Part shown: positions 48,157-57,855 of the stretch, in pieces | How positions within the stretch are numbered: position 1 is the stretch's first letter | Layout: each line of letters opens with the position of its first letter | Source of the DNA: Jaenimonas drosophilae | Lineage: Eukaryota > Euglenozoa > Kinetoplastea > Trypanosomatida > Trypanosomatidae | Direction: 5' to 3' | Assembly (NCBI GenBank): GCA_030849065.1 | Contig: JASAON010001567.1 | Span: 1-60,291, forward strand | Length of the DNA stretch: 60,291 nucleotides | Notes under the pieces: model-generated | Databases searched by the model: none | Seen by the model: the letters and a program-made list of their open reading frames with translations, nothing else | What the model was told of the DNA's origin: nothing | Made by a program: the position numbers and the translations under genes

Positions 48157-51100
48157 TTACGGCTTCCCATCAATGAACTCCAATAGTGGCTTGGAGAAGT
48201 CGAACTCACGAAGAAGCACGCGAGTCTGCTCCCAGAAATCACTCTCAGGCTTGGGTGTGCTGTGTTCCGTAGTAGCAGCAGCAGCGGATGGCTCCGTTGA
48301 CGAGGACCCTTCAGCTGCAGCCACGCTCTCCGTTGAGGTGCTCTCAACGACCTCCGTCGCCGCGAGGGTCTTCTCGCTCACGGGGGCAAGGGTGGCCGAC
48401 GCCACATAGATCATGTTCTTCACGGTTTCCTCCACCGCTTCACGCACCAGCTGCGATGCATCTTCTGGGGGTGCAGGAAAGGCTCGTCCCGTATCAGAAT
48501 AGGCGCAGTAGAGGGCATACATGGTGGCGAGCACCTTCTTCCAGAGCTCCATGAGCAGAGAGCCCGGTGTGGCAAGCTGGTGTGCCTGTTGCAGCAACGA
48601 CTTGGGTAGCAAAGTGATCATGCGGCACTTCACCTCCATGCTGATGGGAGGCAGCGATGTAGTGCCGTTGGCCGCACGCTCCCGCGCACGCTTGGCGGGG
48701 GGCCACCCCGATGAGTTCAGCAGCGACTTGGATAAGAAGGCGGAGGCGTCGGCGAGGAGTCTCTCCCAGTCCTGCACCTCACGCTTGCGCTCATCATCAT
48801 CATCCTCATGCAACGTCGGCAGCACCAAAGACTCACAAAGGCCCAGCAGATTCCGCTTCCACGGCAGCGCACGGCATTGGGAAGGGCTGCATAGCGTGTC
48901 GGTGAGGTGAAAGAGGACTTCGTGGTACACCTCCGGTAGGGTGCCCGCTGCCGCACCCGTTGCCAGGTCGGCATCCAACACACAGCGCTGGAGGCAGAGC
49001 AACGCTTCACTACCGTCACGAGGTTGGGCAGCGCTCATCGCCAGTGCGCCAATACACTTCAAGGTCAGCAGCCACAGGTGCTTGAGGTGTTCTCTATCGG
49101 AGTGTGGGCCCTCCTTGCATGGCATGCGAGCCAGCTGGCGGCTGCAGTGTGATAGCACCTCCGCTGGACTTCCAGAGCCAGAGGGGAGTGAGCGGCTCTC
49201 ATCACCCTCTTCACGGCCAAGACTACGTCGGCCATCTCCAGCCACAGTGGCAGTGGTGTTGGCAACGTGGATGAGATCCAGTGAGCCAAGCACAAGTGAA
49301 GCAATGATCGCTTGTTGGTAGCCCTTCAACAGGTCAAAGCCATCGCTGGTTACGACTAGGTACAGGGCATGGCTGAGACGGGCCACGACGTCGGCATTGG
49401 TGTGGTCGTCGAGCCGAAGTGATGTTGCAGTGAGGATATCGGAGATTGCGTGGAGAGAGTTCTGCACCTCCTTCATGGAACATGAAGGATCATCATCATC
49501 ATCAGGCTGTGTTGGCTCCTGGGGCTGTGGCTGTGGATGAGAGCCATTTAGCAGACGTCGTAGGGTGCTGGAGGTACCTGCCGATACCTCTCCTCCACGG
49601 CGGTGCAGGCGGCTTGCCCAGGTGAGAAGAATCGCCGACAGTGATGGGGCAACCAACGAGCTGAAGAGAGAAGGTGGAAGACGTGAAGTTGTGAGAACGT
49701 TGGCGCAGGCACGTACGGCGTCAGTGGCGGCGCTGCCAGAGAGGCACTGCATTTGGACCTCCATGTGGTGCAGGATCGACTCTGTCATGCGCTGTGCGGC
49801 ACTCACGAGGGGCAACGATGGTGAGTTTGTGGTGGACGAAGAGGCTACGCCCACGTCCTGAGCGACACGCATGAGAACAGTACGAGAATGTTTCAGGAAA
49901 GTTCTGGAATTGTCTGCCCCAGAGGCCTGAAGGGCAAAAAGGGCAAGCACGCCACTGAAGAGGGTGGCACTGACGCACTTGCGGAGGGTGACGGCCTCCT
50001 CCACAGAGTCAGGGAGGACGGTCAGTGAGGCTGCACACAGCTCGTGCATCCACAAGTGCGGGCCATCGTTGTCGGCCTTGGCCAAGGTCCGTACCACCAC
50101 AGATAGTGTCGGCACGCACTCACGTACGCGTGGTTGGGCCCGTGCAGTGAGAAGTTGCTCCGTCCTCTGCTTGGCCTCCTGGGCCGCATTGGCTTCAGCT
50201 CCTCCAAAGAAGGAGGCAAACCAGCCCACCCCCTCCCCTCCCGCACGTGGTGGCCGTTGTGCTTGCTGCTCCATCCACTGCTTCGGGATAGAGCACACCG
50301 CAGCCGGTACAACATTGCTCGCCTCACCCTCCGCCTTCTCGGCATCGGAGTAGAGGTCGAGCAGATAGAGCTGCAGCACATGGCGGCAGACATCCTCCCG
50401 ACTCTCATTCACTGCATACGGCCTCTCTTGCAGGAAGTCCATCAAGCACTTGGTGAAGAAGAGGGACGGGAAGCTGTGGAAGAATTGGTAGGCCGCGACC
50501 TGAGGCTCATGCATGCTCGGGGCAAAGTGAGATAGCAGGCTCTGCACAACGTAGTCAGAGACCCCCCACCCTCCTGTTCGGGCACCGCAGCTGGCAACAT
50601 GAAAGAGAGCGGTGAGGCTCCTCATCCACGTGGAGGTTTCCATGGGGTACTGCTGCCGCACGTGACGAATGGTAGTGATGAGATCAGAAGGAGGGAGCTC
50701 CACTGACATCAGTGTCGAGGTCGTCTGCGCGAGAAGGCCTTGGAAGACGGGAAGGCATCGATGCCACACACTGAGGAAGAGGGGTGCTTCCAGTGACGCC
50801 TTAAGCCGTGATGGCAGTGCCTTCTCCATGGCATTGCCCGACATCGCCTGTATCTCCTCCTGGTCTGGTGTTGGTGGCGTGGTGCCGAGCACCTCCGCCA
50901 CAAAGTCGGGCAGCCCTTGTGGAATGCCATGCATCTCCAGGCTCCACGTGATTTCGTTGGCAAAGCCACGCGACATCATTTCTGCCATAATCACCTCATG
51001 TTGCTTGATATCGTCGTAGACGGCCTGGAGGTAGGCCTCGGGGACGTCGCTGCCTTCATCAATGCCACGATTCATGCCCAGGAAGCTCTCCAGGGTCATG

Positions 51101-53502
51101 CGCTTTTCCATCTTGCCCGAGTGCATGTCGGTATTCAGCATAATCATGGCAAACGAGAGGATGAAGGCCGCGCTATCCCCACGGAATGGGTTAATGGTGG
51201 GGTCTACGGGGCTCTCACTGTTTTGGTGGAACCAGTGCTTGGCAAAGGTTTCCATCACTCGGTCAATCTTCTGCGACTCCCCAGGGAGGCACAGACGATA
51301 GACCATCTCCCGAATGGACGTGAGCAGCGGCTTTCCACGAAAGTCGAACTCATGAATGAAGCCCTGCAGCTGCGCTTCGTAGAATTTTTGCGTCCCAGGA
51401 CGTACGTGGTCCTGCTCACGGTCGCGCTCCCACCAGTAGGCTGCTGGCATCCTTCGCTCGGTACCACTGGCATCTGTACGTGTTTCCATCTCTGACTCAC
51501 TAGTCGGCTTCGTTGGGGGTTCCTTGCCCAAATCACCAATGTGATCGCCAAGGGTGCGCTTGTCCAGCACGACGCTCAGCCGGAAGAGGAGCTTGCCCAC
51601 CTCTCGTCCTCCCGCGGGCTCTTCCAAGACTAACCACGAGTGGCCAACACAGGCCACGTCGCTCCCGGTCGGGACGCGTGTGGCGTGCTCGAGCAAGAAG
51701 GCGATGCCCTCCTTGAGGGGAGAGTCTCGAAACCGCACGGAGAACTCCAGCAACTCTTGCTTGCTTCGGAGGGCACTGCCAATGGCAGGATGAACGATAG
51801 TACCAGCACAACACGTCGCGTTGGGGGAAGGAAGGAGAGGAAGTGGGTTCATGTCACGAGGATTTGCGGCCGCTTTTAAGAGGTTGGTGAGACCATCCAT
51901 GGCCAAGAGAGAGATGTGGTGGAAGAGTGGCTGGCGCGATCGATGTTGGCCAGCGGTCTTTACTGCTGCCGTCAAGGAAGGCAGTAGTGAGCTCAAGCGG
52001 TCCAAGGAAGGGAAGCCCTCTCTCTCTGCGGGGTCGTCCAGTTCCAGCGTCGCAAAGACTCCGTCGCCAATGTTGGCCGAGAGAACGCTGCACAGCTGCG
52101 GGATGATGGGGACGTGCCTCCAGGATAGGTCGTAGTGTGCGAAGCAGAAGTAGAAGAAGTCTGGTGTACAGAACTCCACAAGACTCTGCAACAACAGCTC
52201 CCGTCGCTCGTTCATCTCAAAGAGCTGGGCAGCCGTCATGAAGGTTGTGGCGGTGTTCCCGGAACCAGACGCGGTGGATGCTGTGGAGCGGTTGGGTGAC
52301 GCGACGCCTAGTGGGGAGGCGGGCGAGCGGGATGATGGCGACATGGCAGAGGTGCCCGTACCTGCTGCTGCTGCCCCCTCGGCGAGCGTTGCGAGTGGGA
52401 CGAGGTGCAGCACCCGAACGAAGTTCAGAATCTGCATCACCAGGAAGGGTGCCGCACAGGACACCACAAGATGCACCGTTCGAAGAATCTGCGACAACAC
52501 CACAACCTGAGTGGTGCTCACCCCAGCCATCAAGAGGGCACAGCTAAGATCATTCTGGATGGCCCGAAGAAGATCACCATCCGCATGGAGCTTCCCCTGC
52601 ACACTCTGCAGCAACGACTGGGCGAGGAGCAGGCCCTCCAGCTGAATGGCCGCCATGCTGTTGGACACCGTAAGAGGATGAGCCACCTTCTGCGTGGATG
52701 AGGAAATGGGCTGGCCGTGTGGGCCCAACGCATCTACTTCGCCACTGATGAGACGGCTCAGATAGCGCATGAGGTGGCCACCCGTCAGTCCTTTGCCGGC
52801 GGAAGAGGTGGGATCCACCTCGGCCACAATACGCGAGCCCATCACCCCAACCACCCTCACCATGGCATTTTCCGCGGTACGCTTCAGCAGTGAGCTGGTT
52901 TCTGCGCGGAGTGAAATGAGGAGCATGCGGCTGATGATATCAATATAGACGCGCTCACCAAGCTCCCCAGCTGCACGCGGATGTCGCACCGCCAACACCA
53001 AAACCTGCGCGATGCGCGACAGTAGCACCTCATGCCGAGTAGTATCTGGGCCATCATTGGAGGCGTTCAAGGCGGCCTCGATGGCCAGGCGGAGCTCATC
53101 TGGTGAAACACTGAAGGAGGAGAGATCCAAAATAGCCACCAATGCGGCCAACGACACACTTGTTACGGCGTCGCTGGTGGTGCTATCGCAGCAGAGGTCC
53201 TTGAGGAGCACCACCATGTCGGTCATGGAGAAGGCACCCTCCTCTGCACTGAAAGTGAAGCGTTGGCGTTTGTCTGTGGCACCACCCACACAAGGTGGAG
53301 ATGAAGAGAGAACCGCTCTCTGCATGCTGGTGATGCGCTGAAGCAGTACGGCATCCTTGGTATGAAAGGAGGTGGAGGTGCTGAAAGCATATCCTCCACG
53401 GGAAACATACTGTGAGCGGAGTGCCAGCAAGATATTCTGGAGCTGTGTGAGGAGCACCTGCTTCTCCATCTCCCACGTTACTGAGTCAGAGTCAGAGGCC
53501 AT
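48157..53502 (-). CDS. BIG-type Sec7 ARF guanine nucleotide exchange factor
   Basis: 1,781 residues from the first real ATG at 53502 (MASDSDSVTWEMEKQ); in-frame codons further upstream begin only with GTG. The length equals BIG1/2-Sec7p proteins. A DCB-like N-terminal region leads to a HUS-box-like segment (EFCTPDFFYFCFAHYDLSWRH, about residue 450). The Sec7 domain spans about 640-850: FLLEHA, FDFRGKPLLTSIREMVYRLCLPGESQKIDRVMETFAKHWF, with the catalytic glutamic finger in GESQ, then AFILSFAMIMLNTDMHSGKM. HDS-like helical repeats fill the C-terminus. It would load GTP on ARF at the trans-Golgi or endosomes to recruit coats and adaptors. A Ser/Thr/Glu-rich tail precedes the stop. Confidence 0.92.
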   Translation of the reverse strand: MASDSDSVTWEMEKQVLLTQLQNILLALRSQYVSRGGYAFSTSTSFHTKDAVLLQRITSMQRAVLSSSPPCVGGATDKRQRFTFSAEEGAFSMTDMVVLLKDLCCDSTTSDAVTSVSLAALVAILDLSSFSVSPDELRLAIEAALNASNDGPDTTRHEVLLSRIAQVLVLAVRHPRAAGELGERVYIDIISRMLLISLRAETSSLLKRTAENAMVRVVGVMGSRIVAEVDPTSSAGKGLTGGHLMRYLSRLISGEVDALGPHGQPISSSTQKVAHPLTVSNSMAAIQLEGLLLAQSLLQSVQGKLHADGDLLRAIQNDLSCALLMAGVSTTQVVVLSQILRTVHLVVSCAAPFLVMQILNFVRVLHLVPLATLAEGAAAAGTGTSAMSPSSRSPASPLGVASPNRSTASTASGSGNTATTFMTAAQLFEMNERRELLLQSLVEFCTPDFFYFCFAHYDLSWRHVPIIPQLCSVLSANIGDGVFATLELDDPAEREGFPSLDRLSSLLPSLTAAVKTAGQHRSRQPLFHHISLLAMDGLTNLLKAAANPRDMNPLPLLPSPNATCCAGTIVHPAIGSALRSKQELLEFSVRFRDSPLKEGIAFLLEHATRVPTGSDVACVGHSWLVLEEPAGGREVGKLLFRLSVVLDKRTLGDHIGDLGKEPPTKPTSESEMETRTDASGTERRMPAAYWWERDREQDHVRPGTQKFYEAQLQGFIHEFDFRGKPLLTSIREMVYRLCLPGESQKIDRVMETFAKHWFHQNSESPVDPTINPFRGDSAAFILSFAMIMLNTDMHSGKMEKRMTLESFLGMNRGIDEGSDVPEAYLQAVYDDIKQHEVIMAEMMSRGFANEITWSLEMHGIPQGLPDFVAEVLGTTPPTPDQEEIQAMSGNAMEKALPSRLKASLEAPLFLSVWHRCLPVFQGLLAQTTSTLMSVELPPSDLITTIRHVRQQYPMETSTWMRSLTALFHVASCGARTGGWGVSDYVVQSLLSHFAPSMHEPQVAAYQFFHSFPSLFFTKCLMDFLQERPYAVNESREDVCRHVLQLYLLDLYSDAEKAEGEASNVVPAAVCSIPKQWMEQQAQRPPRAGGEGVGWFASFFGGAEANAAQEAKQRTEQLLTARAQPRVRECVPTLSVVVRTLAKADNDGPHLWMHELCAASLTVLPDSVEEAVTLRKCVSATLFSGVLALFALQASGADNSRTFLKHSRTVLMRVAQDVGVASSSTTNSPSLPLVSAAQRMTESILHHMEVQMQCLSGSAATDAVRACANVLTTSRLPPSLFSSLVAPSLSAILLTWASRLHRRGGEVSAGTSSTLRRLLNGSHPQPQPQEPTQPDDDDDPSCSMKEVQNSLHAISDILTATSLRLDDHTNADVVARLSHALYLVVTSDGFDLLKGYQQAIIASLVLGSLDLIHVANTTATVAGDGRRSLGREEGDESRSLPSGSGSPAEVLSHCSRQLARMPCKEGPHSDREHLKHLWLLTLKCIGALAMSAAQPRDGSEALLCLQRCVLDADLATGAAAGTLPEVYHEVLFHLTDTLCSPSQCRALPWKRNLLGLCESLVLPTLHEDDDDERKREVQDWERLLADASAFLSKSLLNSSGWPPAKRARERAANGTTSLPPISMEVKCRMITLLPKSLLQQAHQLATPGSLLMELWKKVLATMYALYCAYSDTGRAFPAPPEDASQLVREAVEETVKNMIYVASATLAPVSEKTLAATEVVESTSTESVAAAEGSSSTEPSAAAATTEHSTPKPESDFWEQTRVLLREFDFSKPLLEFIDGKP

Positions 53503-54288
53503 CTGGGGAGATTGGCCTGTGTTTTCCGTGTGGTAATAGTTCCTCTCCCTCTCCACAGAACTGCACGACGACGACTTATGGATCCACGAGAATATGAGTG
53601 GTAGTGTCGCTGAGGTTGAGAGTACCCGACGTTTTCCCAGAAAGACTGAGATGGGTGTGAATGAAATGAATCACAAGCAACAAAAAGCTGTTCCAGGACA
53701 GCAGCTACGTGAAACTCTTCGTTTGTTATGAACCAAAAGCAAGAAGAAGCAAAAGAAGATTGTAGAGCATAACACAATAACACTCTCAGATGTGTCAGCA
53801 GCTAGAGTGAGTGCAAGTCTGATCCCCTCAGCAATGAGGGCACTGATTTTCCCTGCATGATTGATCACATACAACTCAATAGACAAACATTCATCTTGCT
53901 CTTGGTACCCAAACAGCAAATCGTGGCATGGGACATAGGGGGTTCACAATAGAACTCTTTGCTCCACAAGAGTCAAGGGGAGGTCATAGGTTTTCATCAT
54001 CCACTACCACCACAAACAACTCCAACGACAACAACATCATTGAGGGGGGGTAGTTAGCAATCATCTTCCACTTTCACTCACCGTCGCTCTTATGGCTTAT
54101 GAAGATGTATGTTGACGGGGTAAAATCAGCTGCTCTCCGTTCGTGGAATCTGAGCCAGCATGAGAGAAAAAAAAATGAGGAATGAGCATCTGTGCTACAA
54201 CCTGAAAACTACCAGAAACAGACAACATCAATCACACACACACACACACACCAGGCAAAAAAACGCGATCATGAATGCCAGCCATCAA
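53503..54288. other. Intergenic, about 790 nt: M64-like gene 3' UTR and Sec7 gene 5' UTR
   Basis: No gene. TCGTCGTCGTGCAG on the minus strand around 53558-53572 is a possible acceptor for the Sec7 gene. A (CA)n run is at 54233-54251. Confidence 0.5.
54233..54251. repeat. (CA)9 microsatellite
   Basis: Perfect CA run 38 nt past the stop of the M64-like gene. Confidence 0.9.
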
Positions 54289-57200
54289 TTACTGAATAGC
54301 GGGATTGGATTCCTCCTCCGCCTTCTTCTTCTTTGTGCTGCTTTCGCGCAACAAGAAGGCCACTAAACGTTCAATGGGGATCTCCTGCTCGTACTTCATG
54401 AAGCACTTCTCTGCTGTGTCGGCGGTGTACTTCTCTTCTACAGACGATCGCGACACAAGTTCCGGGGGAACGTCCTTCTTTTGTGCAGCCAAGTACGCTC
54501 GAGCATGCCGAAGAAGTGATCGCTGGGCATATGGATAGCAGAACTCTCCCCAGCCAATCTTTCCGCCGTTCTTGGAAACATCCAGACTGCTCTTCCACTT
54601 GTCAAAGCCCGTACCGCCCTTCACCACCTCATTGTGGCTCCACTGGTAGAAGATGTCAATCTCCTCATCCGAAAGATATCCCGAGAGGGCAGAGTGCAAG
54701 CTCACCCACGCCCCACGTAGACCTTCCAACTCCACAGGGGAGAGGCCCTTGCAGAAGGGCTCGTACTCACAATCATTTGCGGCAAGCCGGATCTCCTTTA
54801 GCAACTCCTCTGAGTCGGGTAGGAACCTGGACTTGGTGTAGGTCTGGAAGATATTGTTCAGCTGTTCGGGGGAGAGGCATCCAGATGCCACCATGAAGGA
54901 CTCCAGCTTGGCCAACTGCTTCTTTTGGAGCTCAATCATGTCGGAGGAGTCGTCTGCCTCATCGGGGGTGAGCATCCGTGGATCCATCGCACCTGCCTGA
55001 ATGTAGGGAAAGTGGAGGCACATGAGCTGGTCAAAGGTCATGGGCCCACGTCCCGCCACCAACTCCGCATACTCATCCGTGAGTGGCTCACCAAAGACGG
55101 TTGTGAGAAAGTTGACGGCATGGGCGCCTTCCAAGGTTTCTTCTGGTTTTCTGCACACATCCTGAAAGCTGATGCGTACCATGGAGGCCTCGGTGTAGGT
55201 AATGGGAATGACGGGTGCACGTGGGTCGTTGCGAAAGCTTCGGCGCAGCTTCCCCGTGCGTGAGAGTTGGCGGTAGCGGAGGTAGTACATCACGTCCAAC
55301 ATCGCCGTCAGGACAAAAATGAATCCGCAAATGATGCACACGATGCCAACGGGCAAGTAGAGATCGGAGACCACCTCAATGAAGGGCACCTCGCAGGCGT
55401 TGACGTACAAGTTGCTGATGCAGTTCGTGGGACACTCCGAGGAGTTGGTCATGAAGCAGCCTGTGTGATAGCCACTGCAGTGGAGGTTCTTCTGCACGAC
55501 ACAGATGAAGTCATTTCCCGAGGAAGTAGAGACGGTGGTGTGCCAAAGTCGCGCCAGAGCATCGGAGAGCTGCTTCGACTCACGGTTCATGTGGGCCCAC
55601 AACGCAAAGGCACCAATGATGAAAAAGCCAACACCATCCAAGAAGATTATTCCAGCACACACCAAACATGGAACATACCACCGCTTCAGGACAGTGACCA
55701 GGTTGAAGATGGAAGCGACGTAGGTTACGCCACCAAAGATGCAAGAAATGAGTATAATATGGATGCCACTCACGAAGCGAGAGGAGGTACTGTTGAGGAC
55801 GTACGACAAGAGAATGACTGCGGCACACAGGAGCACGACGCTCAACACACAGAGGCAGAGGTAAATGAACCGGTCAAAGGTACGTACATCGAGTACCTCT
55901 CGGGGACGCTTCATGATGTGTCGTCGATGCGAAATGAAGATGATGACGAGCACAGCCACCGCAATGGTGGATGAGAGGGTGGCAACCACAATGCCAACCG
56001 CACCATCGTGAGGCAGCTCGGCGGTAGGCACATCATCTGGGTTCAACACGACCTTCTGCGGAGTGAATTTGGAGGTGCAGTCCTCCGCCGTAGCGCATGC
56101 AGTGCAGGCGGTCGTCACTGGAGGCGTCAGCTCCCCAAAGCAGGTCGGCAAGGGGTTGTCGCAGGTAGCAGTTCCCTTGGAGGCCACCAGGAAGATGGAC
56201 TCACTGTTCAGTGGGGTTCTCCAGTTGGGGCGTACGTAGGCTGTGCTATCCACAACCACAGCACGTACCGTGGTCGGAAGGGTCCAGCCAGTAGTGTCTG
56301 CGACACTCAGTGTACGGCCGGTTCCCAGGGAGGTCCCGTCAGCCAAGGTCCACTGCACAGTCACATCGTTCTGATCGGCAAAAGCCCCGACGCTGAGGGT
56401 GAGGCCGGCAGTCACGTATGTTGTAACGCCTTCCGGGGGGCAGCGTCCGGCCCCGAGGTTGATGGGAGTCTTGGTCGGTGAGTAGAGATGGTTCAAGGGC
56501 ACCCCATCATCATAGAAGGAGCGAACGAGCTGCTCGCGACACACAGGGCACATGACGTTGATGGAGCTGTTCCGCATGAGACAGTCGTTTGTCGTGGGGG
56601 AGTTGTAGTTGCTGAAGGTGCAGCCAAATCCAGGGCCATCCATGGGATCGGCATTGTCTGTGAAGGCGTACCAAATGGACCACTTGCTCTCCGCAACGCT
56701 GGGGTCGTACGCGCAGTTCGGGCCACCATAGTCCGCCATGTCACTTAGCTGGGAGAAGCCCAGGCTGTACTCCTCCTGAAGACCCGCAATGGCTCGGTTG
56801 AGGTAGTGGACGAGCATATACACCATGAAGGGTTCATAGTTGGTGATGTACGCAATGCCATCGGTGCCAATCCCCGATGCCTCATTGTCATTCACCAACA
56901 CAACCGCAACATCCTCTGCAGGGGCGAAGGAGGCAAGTGATAGAACCAGTGGCAGGTTGCAGCTGATGATGTTGGGGTTGGGGCTGCCAAAGGCACACAG
57001 AAGGTTGTTCCCCTCGGAAGGACGGTAGCCGCAGCTGTTCATGTAGAGGCAGTTGTGAGCAAAGAGCCGCTCACGTCCAGCTCCTTGTTCTGAGGAGGGC
57101 TGGAACACGGCGTACATGTTGAAGAGTGCCGCGTAGCGTGGCCACGGATCCGTCACAACACCACCAGAATTGTTGTGGAGCGCATCGATGCAGGTTTGCA

Positions 57201-57420
57201 CATTTTTCAGGAAGAGGTCTTGCTCACTGCTGAGGTAGCCCGATGCAAGGAAGGTGATGGAGCGGGTGTGGCCGTCAAGTGCGGCTTGTTGCATCACGTG
57301 AAGGGTAGGTGTGGCGAAATCAGACCCGTACGCCGGGGTAGTGGCGAAGACAAGCATGAGAACCACGGAGAGAAGTCCCCATGGAAGCAGTGGCTTGCGA
57401 GCAGGTTTTTGTTTCTTCAT
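54289..57420 (-). CDS. Multipass surface protein with inactive M64 peptidase-like ectodomain and EF-hand-like tail
   Basis: 1,043 residues from the ATG at 57420. A signal peptide (LLPWGLLSVVLMLVFATTPAYG) leads to residues 50-305 that follow family M64 (IgA-peptidase) order: ITFLASGYLSSEQDLFLKN, DPWPRYAALFNMYAVFQPSSEQG, PAEDVAVVLVNDNEASGIG, and CLMRNSSINVMCPVCREQL. At the metal site the family H-E-x-G-H...GL-x-x-EY becomes H205-Y-L-N-R209 AIAGLQEEY, so the catalytic Glu and second His are lost. A beta-rich Ig/PKD-like domain (about 320-405) follows, then five membrane segments (about 475-498, 515-542, 553-575, 582-610, 680-708) and a 330-residue cytosolic tail with an EF-hand-like loop (DVSKNGGKIGWGEF, near 948). 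A receptor or channel-like role is inferred, not shown. Confidence 0.8.
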   Translation of the reverse strand: MKKQKPARKPLLPWGLLSVVLMLVFATTPAYGSDFATPTLHVMQQAALDGHTRSITFLASGYLSSEQDLFLKNVQTCIDALHNNSGGVVTDPWPRYAALFNMYAVFQPSSEQGAGRERLFAHNCLYMNSCGYRPSEGNNLLCAFGSPNPNIISCNLPLVLSLASFAPAEDVAVVLVNDNEASGIGTDGIAYITNYEPFMVYMLVHYLNRAIAGLQEEYSLGFSQLSDMADYGGPNCAYDPSVAESKWSIWYAFTDNADPMDGPGFGCTFSNYNSPTTNDCLMRNSSINVMCPVCREQLVRSFYDDGVPLNHLYSPTKTPINLGAGRCPPEGVTTYVTAGLTLSVGAFADQNDVTVQWTLADGTSLGTGRTLSVADTTGWTLPTTVRAVVVDSTAYVRPNWRTPLNSESIFLVASKGTATCDNPLPTCFGELTPPVTTACTACATAEDCTSKFTPQKVVLNPDDVPTAELPHDGAVGIVVATLSSTIAVAVLVIIFISHRRHIMKRPREVLDVRTFDRFIYLCLCVLSVVLLCAAVILLSYVLNSTSSRFVSGIHIILISCIFGGVTYVASIFNLVTVLKRWYVPCLVCAGIIFLDGVGFFIIGAFALWAHMNRESKQLSDALARLWHTTVSTSSGNDFICVVQKNLHCSGYHTGCFMTNSSECPTNCISNLYVNACEVPFIEVVSDLYLPVGIVCIICGFIFVLTAMLDVMYYLRYRQLSRTGKLRRSFRNDPRAPVIPITYTEASMVRISFQDVCRKPEETLEGAHAVNFLTTVFGEPLTDEYAELVAGRGPMTFDQLMCLHFPYIQAGAMDPRMLTPDEADDSSDMIELQKKQLAKLESFMVASGCLSPEQLNNIFQTYTKSRFLPDSEELLKEIRLAANDCEYEPFCKGLSPVELEGLRGAWVSLHSALSGYLSDEEIDIFYQWSHNEVVKGGTGFDKWKSSLDVSKNGGKIGWGEFCYPYAQRSLLRHARAYLAAQKKDVPPELVSRSSVEEKYTADTAEKCFMKYEQEIPIERLVAFLLRESSTKKKKAEEESNPAIQ

Positions 57421-57855
57421 TTTCTGAGATGTATAGTCAACAGGATATTCTTCTTCTTTTTTAGTGTAGCAGTCCTTGGTTTAGGCACACTGAGTGAAAT
57501 GCAGTGCAAAAGGAGGTTGAGACCTAGCAGATGGAGCGCGTGTGCGTGTGTTCTGCCTCAACAGGTGGGGGGGAGAGTGGAAAGCTCGCAGAATGACCTC
57601 ACGTGAGCGGCAGAGCAAAGAAATCAAATCCAACCAAAAAAAGAAGCAACAGAGCAAAAGCAAGGTAGAAGATCTTCAAGATATCTCTGCTGCGTGATTG
57701 TGAAACACTGTGGGTGTGTTGTAAGGAGATGCTACTGCTCGGAGCCACTGTCGAAGAGAAGGGAGAGAGAAAGTGAAGGTGCGCGGATGGTTCAGAAGAT
57801 ACGAGGTGGAAAAGCACCCTCGCGCGCGCACAAACAAGGTTCAGCAAACCTTGAA
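57421..57855. other. Intergenic: GTPase gene 3' UTR and M64-like gene 5' UTR
   Basis: No independent gene. Contains a perfect 7-bp hairpin at 57835-57853. In this stretch short fragments in other frames loosely resemble the C-terminus of GTPBP1 (see findings). Confidence 0.45.
57835..57853. repeat. Short perfect inverted repeat next to the GTPase stop codon
   Basis: CAAGGTT (57835-57841), loop CAGCA, AACCTTG (57847-57853): a 7-bp stem beginning 2 nt past the apparent stop of the GTPBP1-like gene. Confidence 0.6.
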
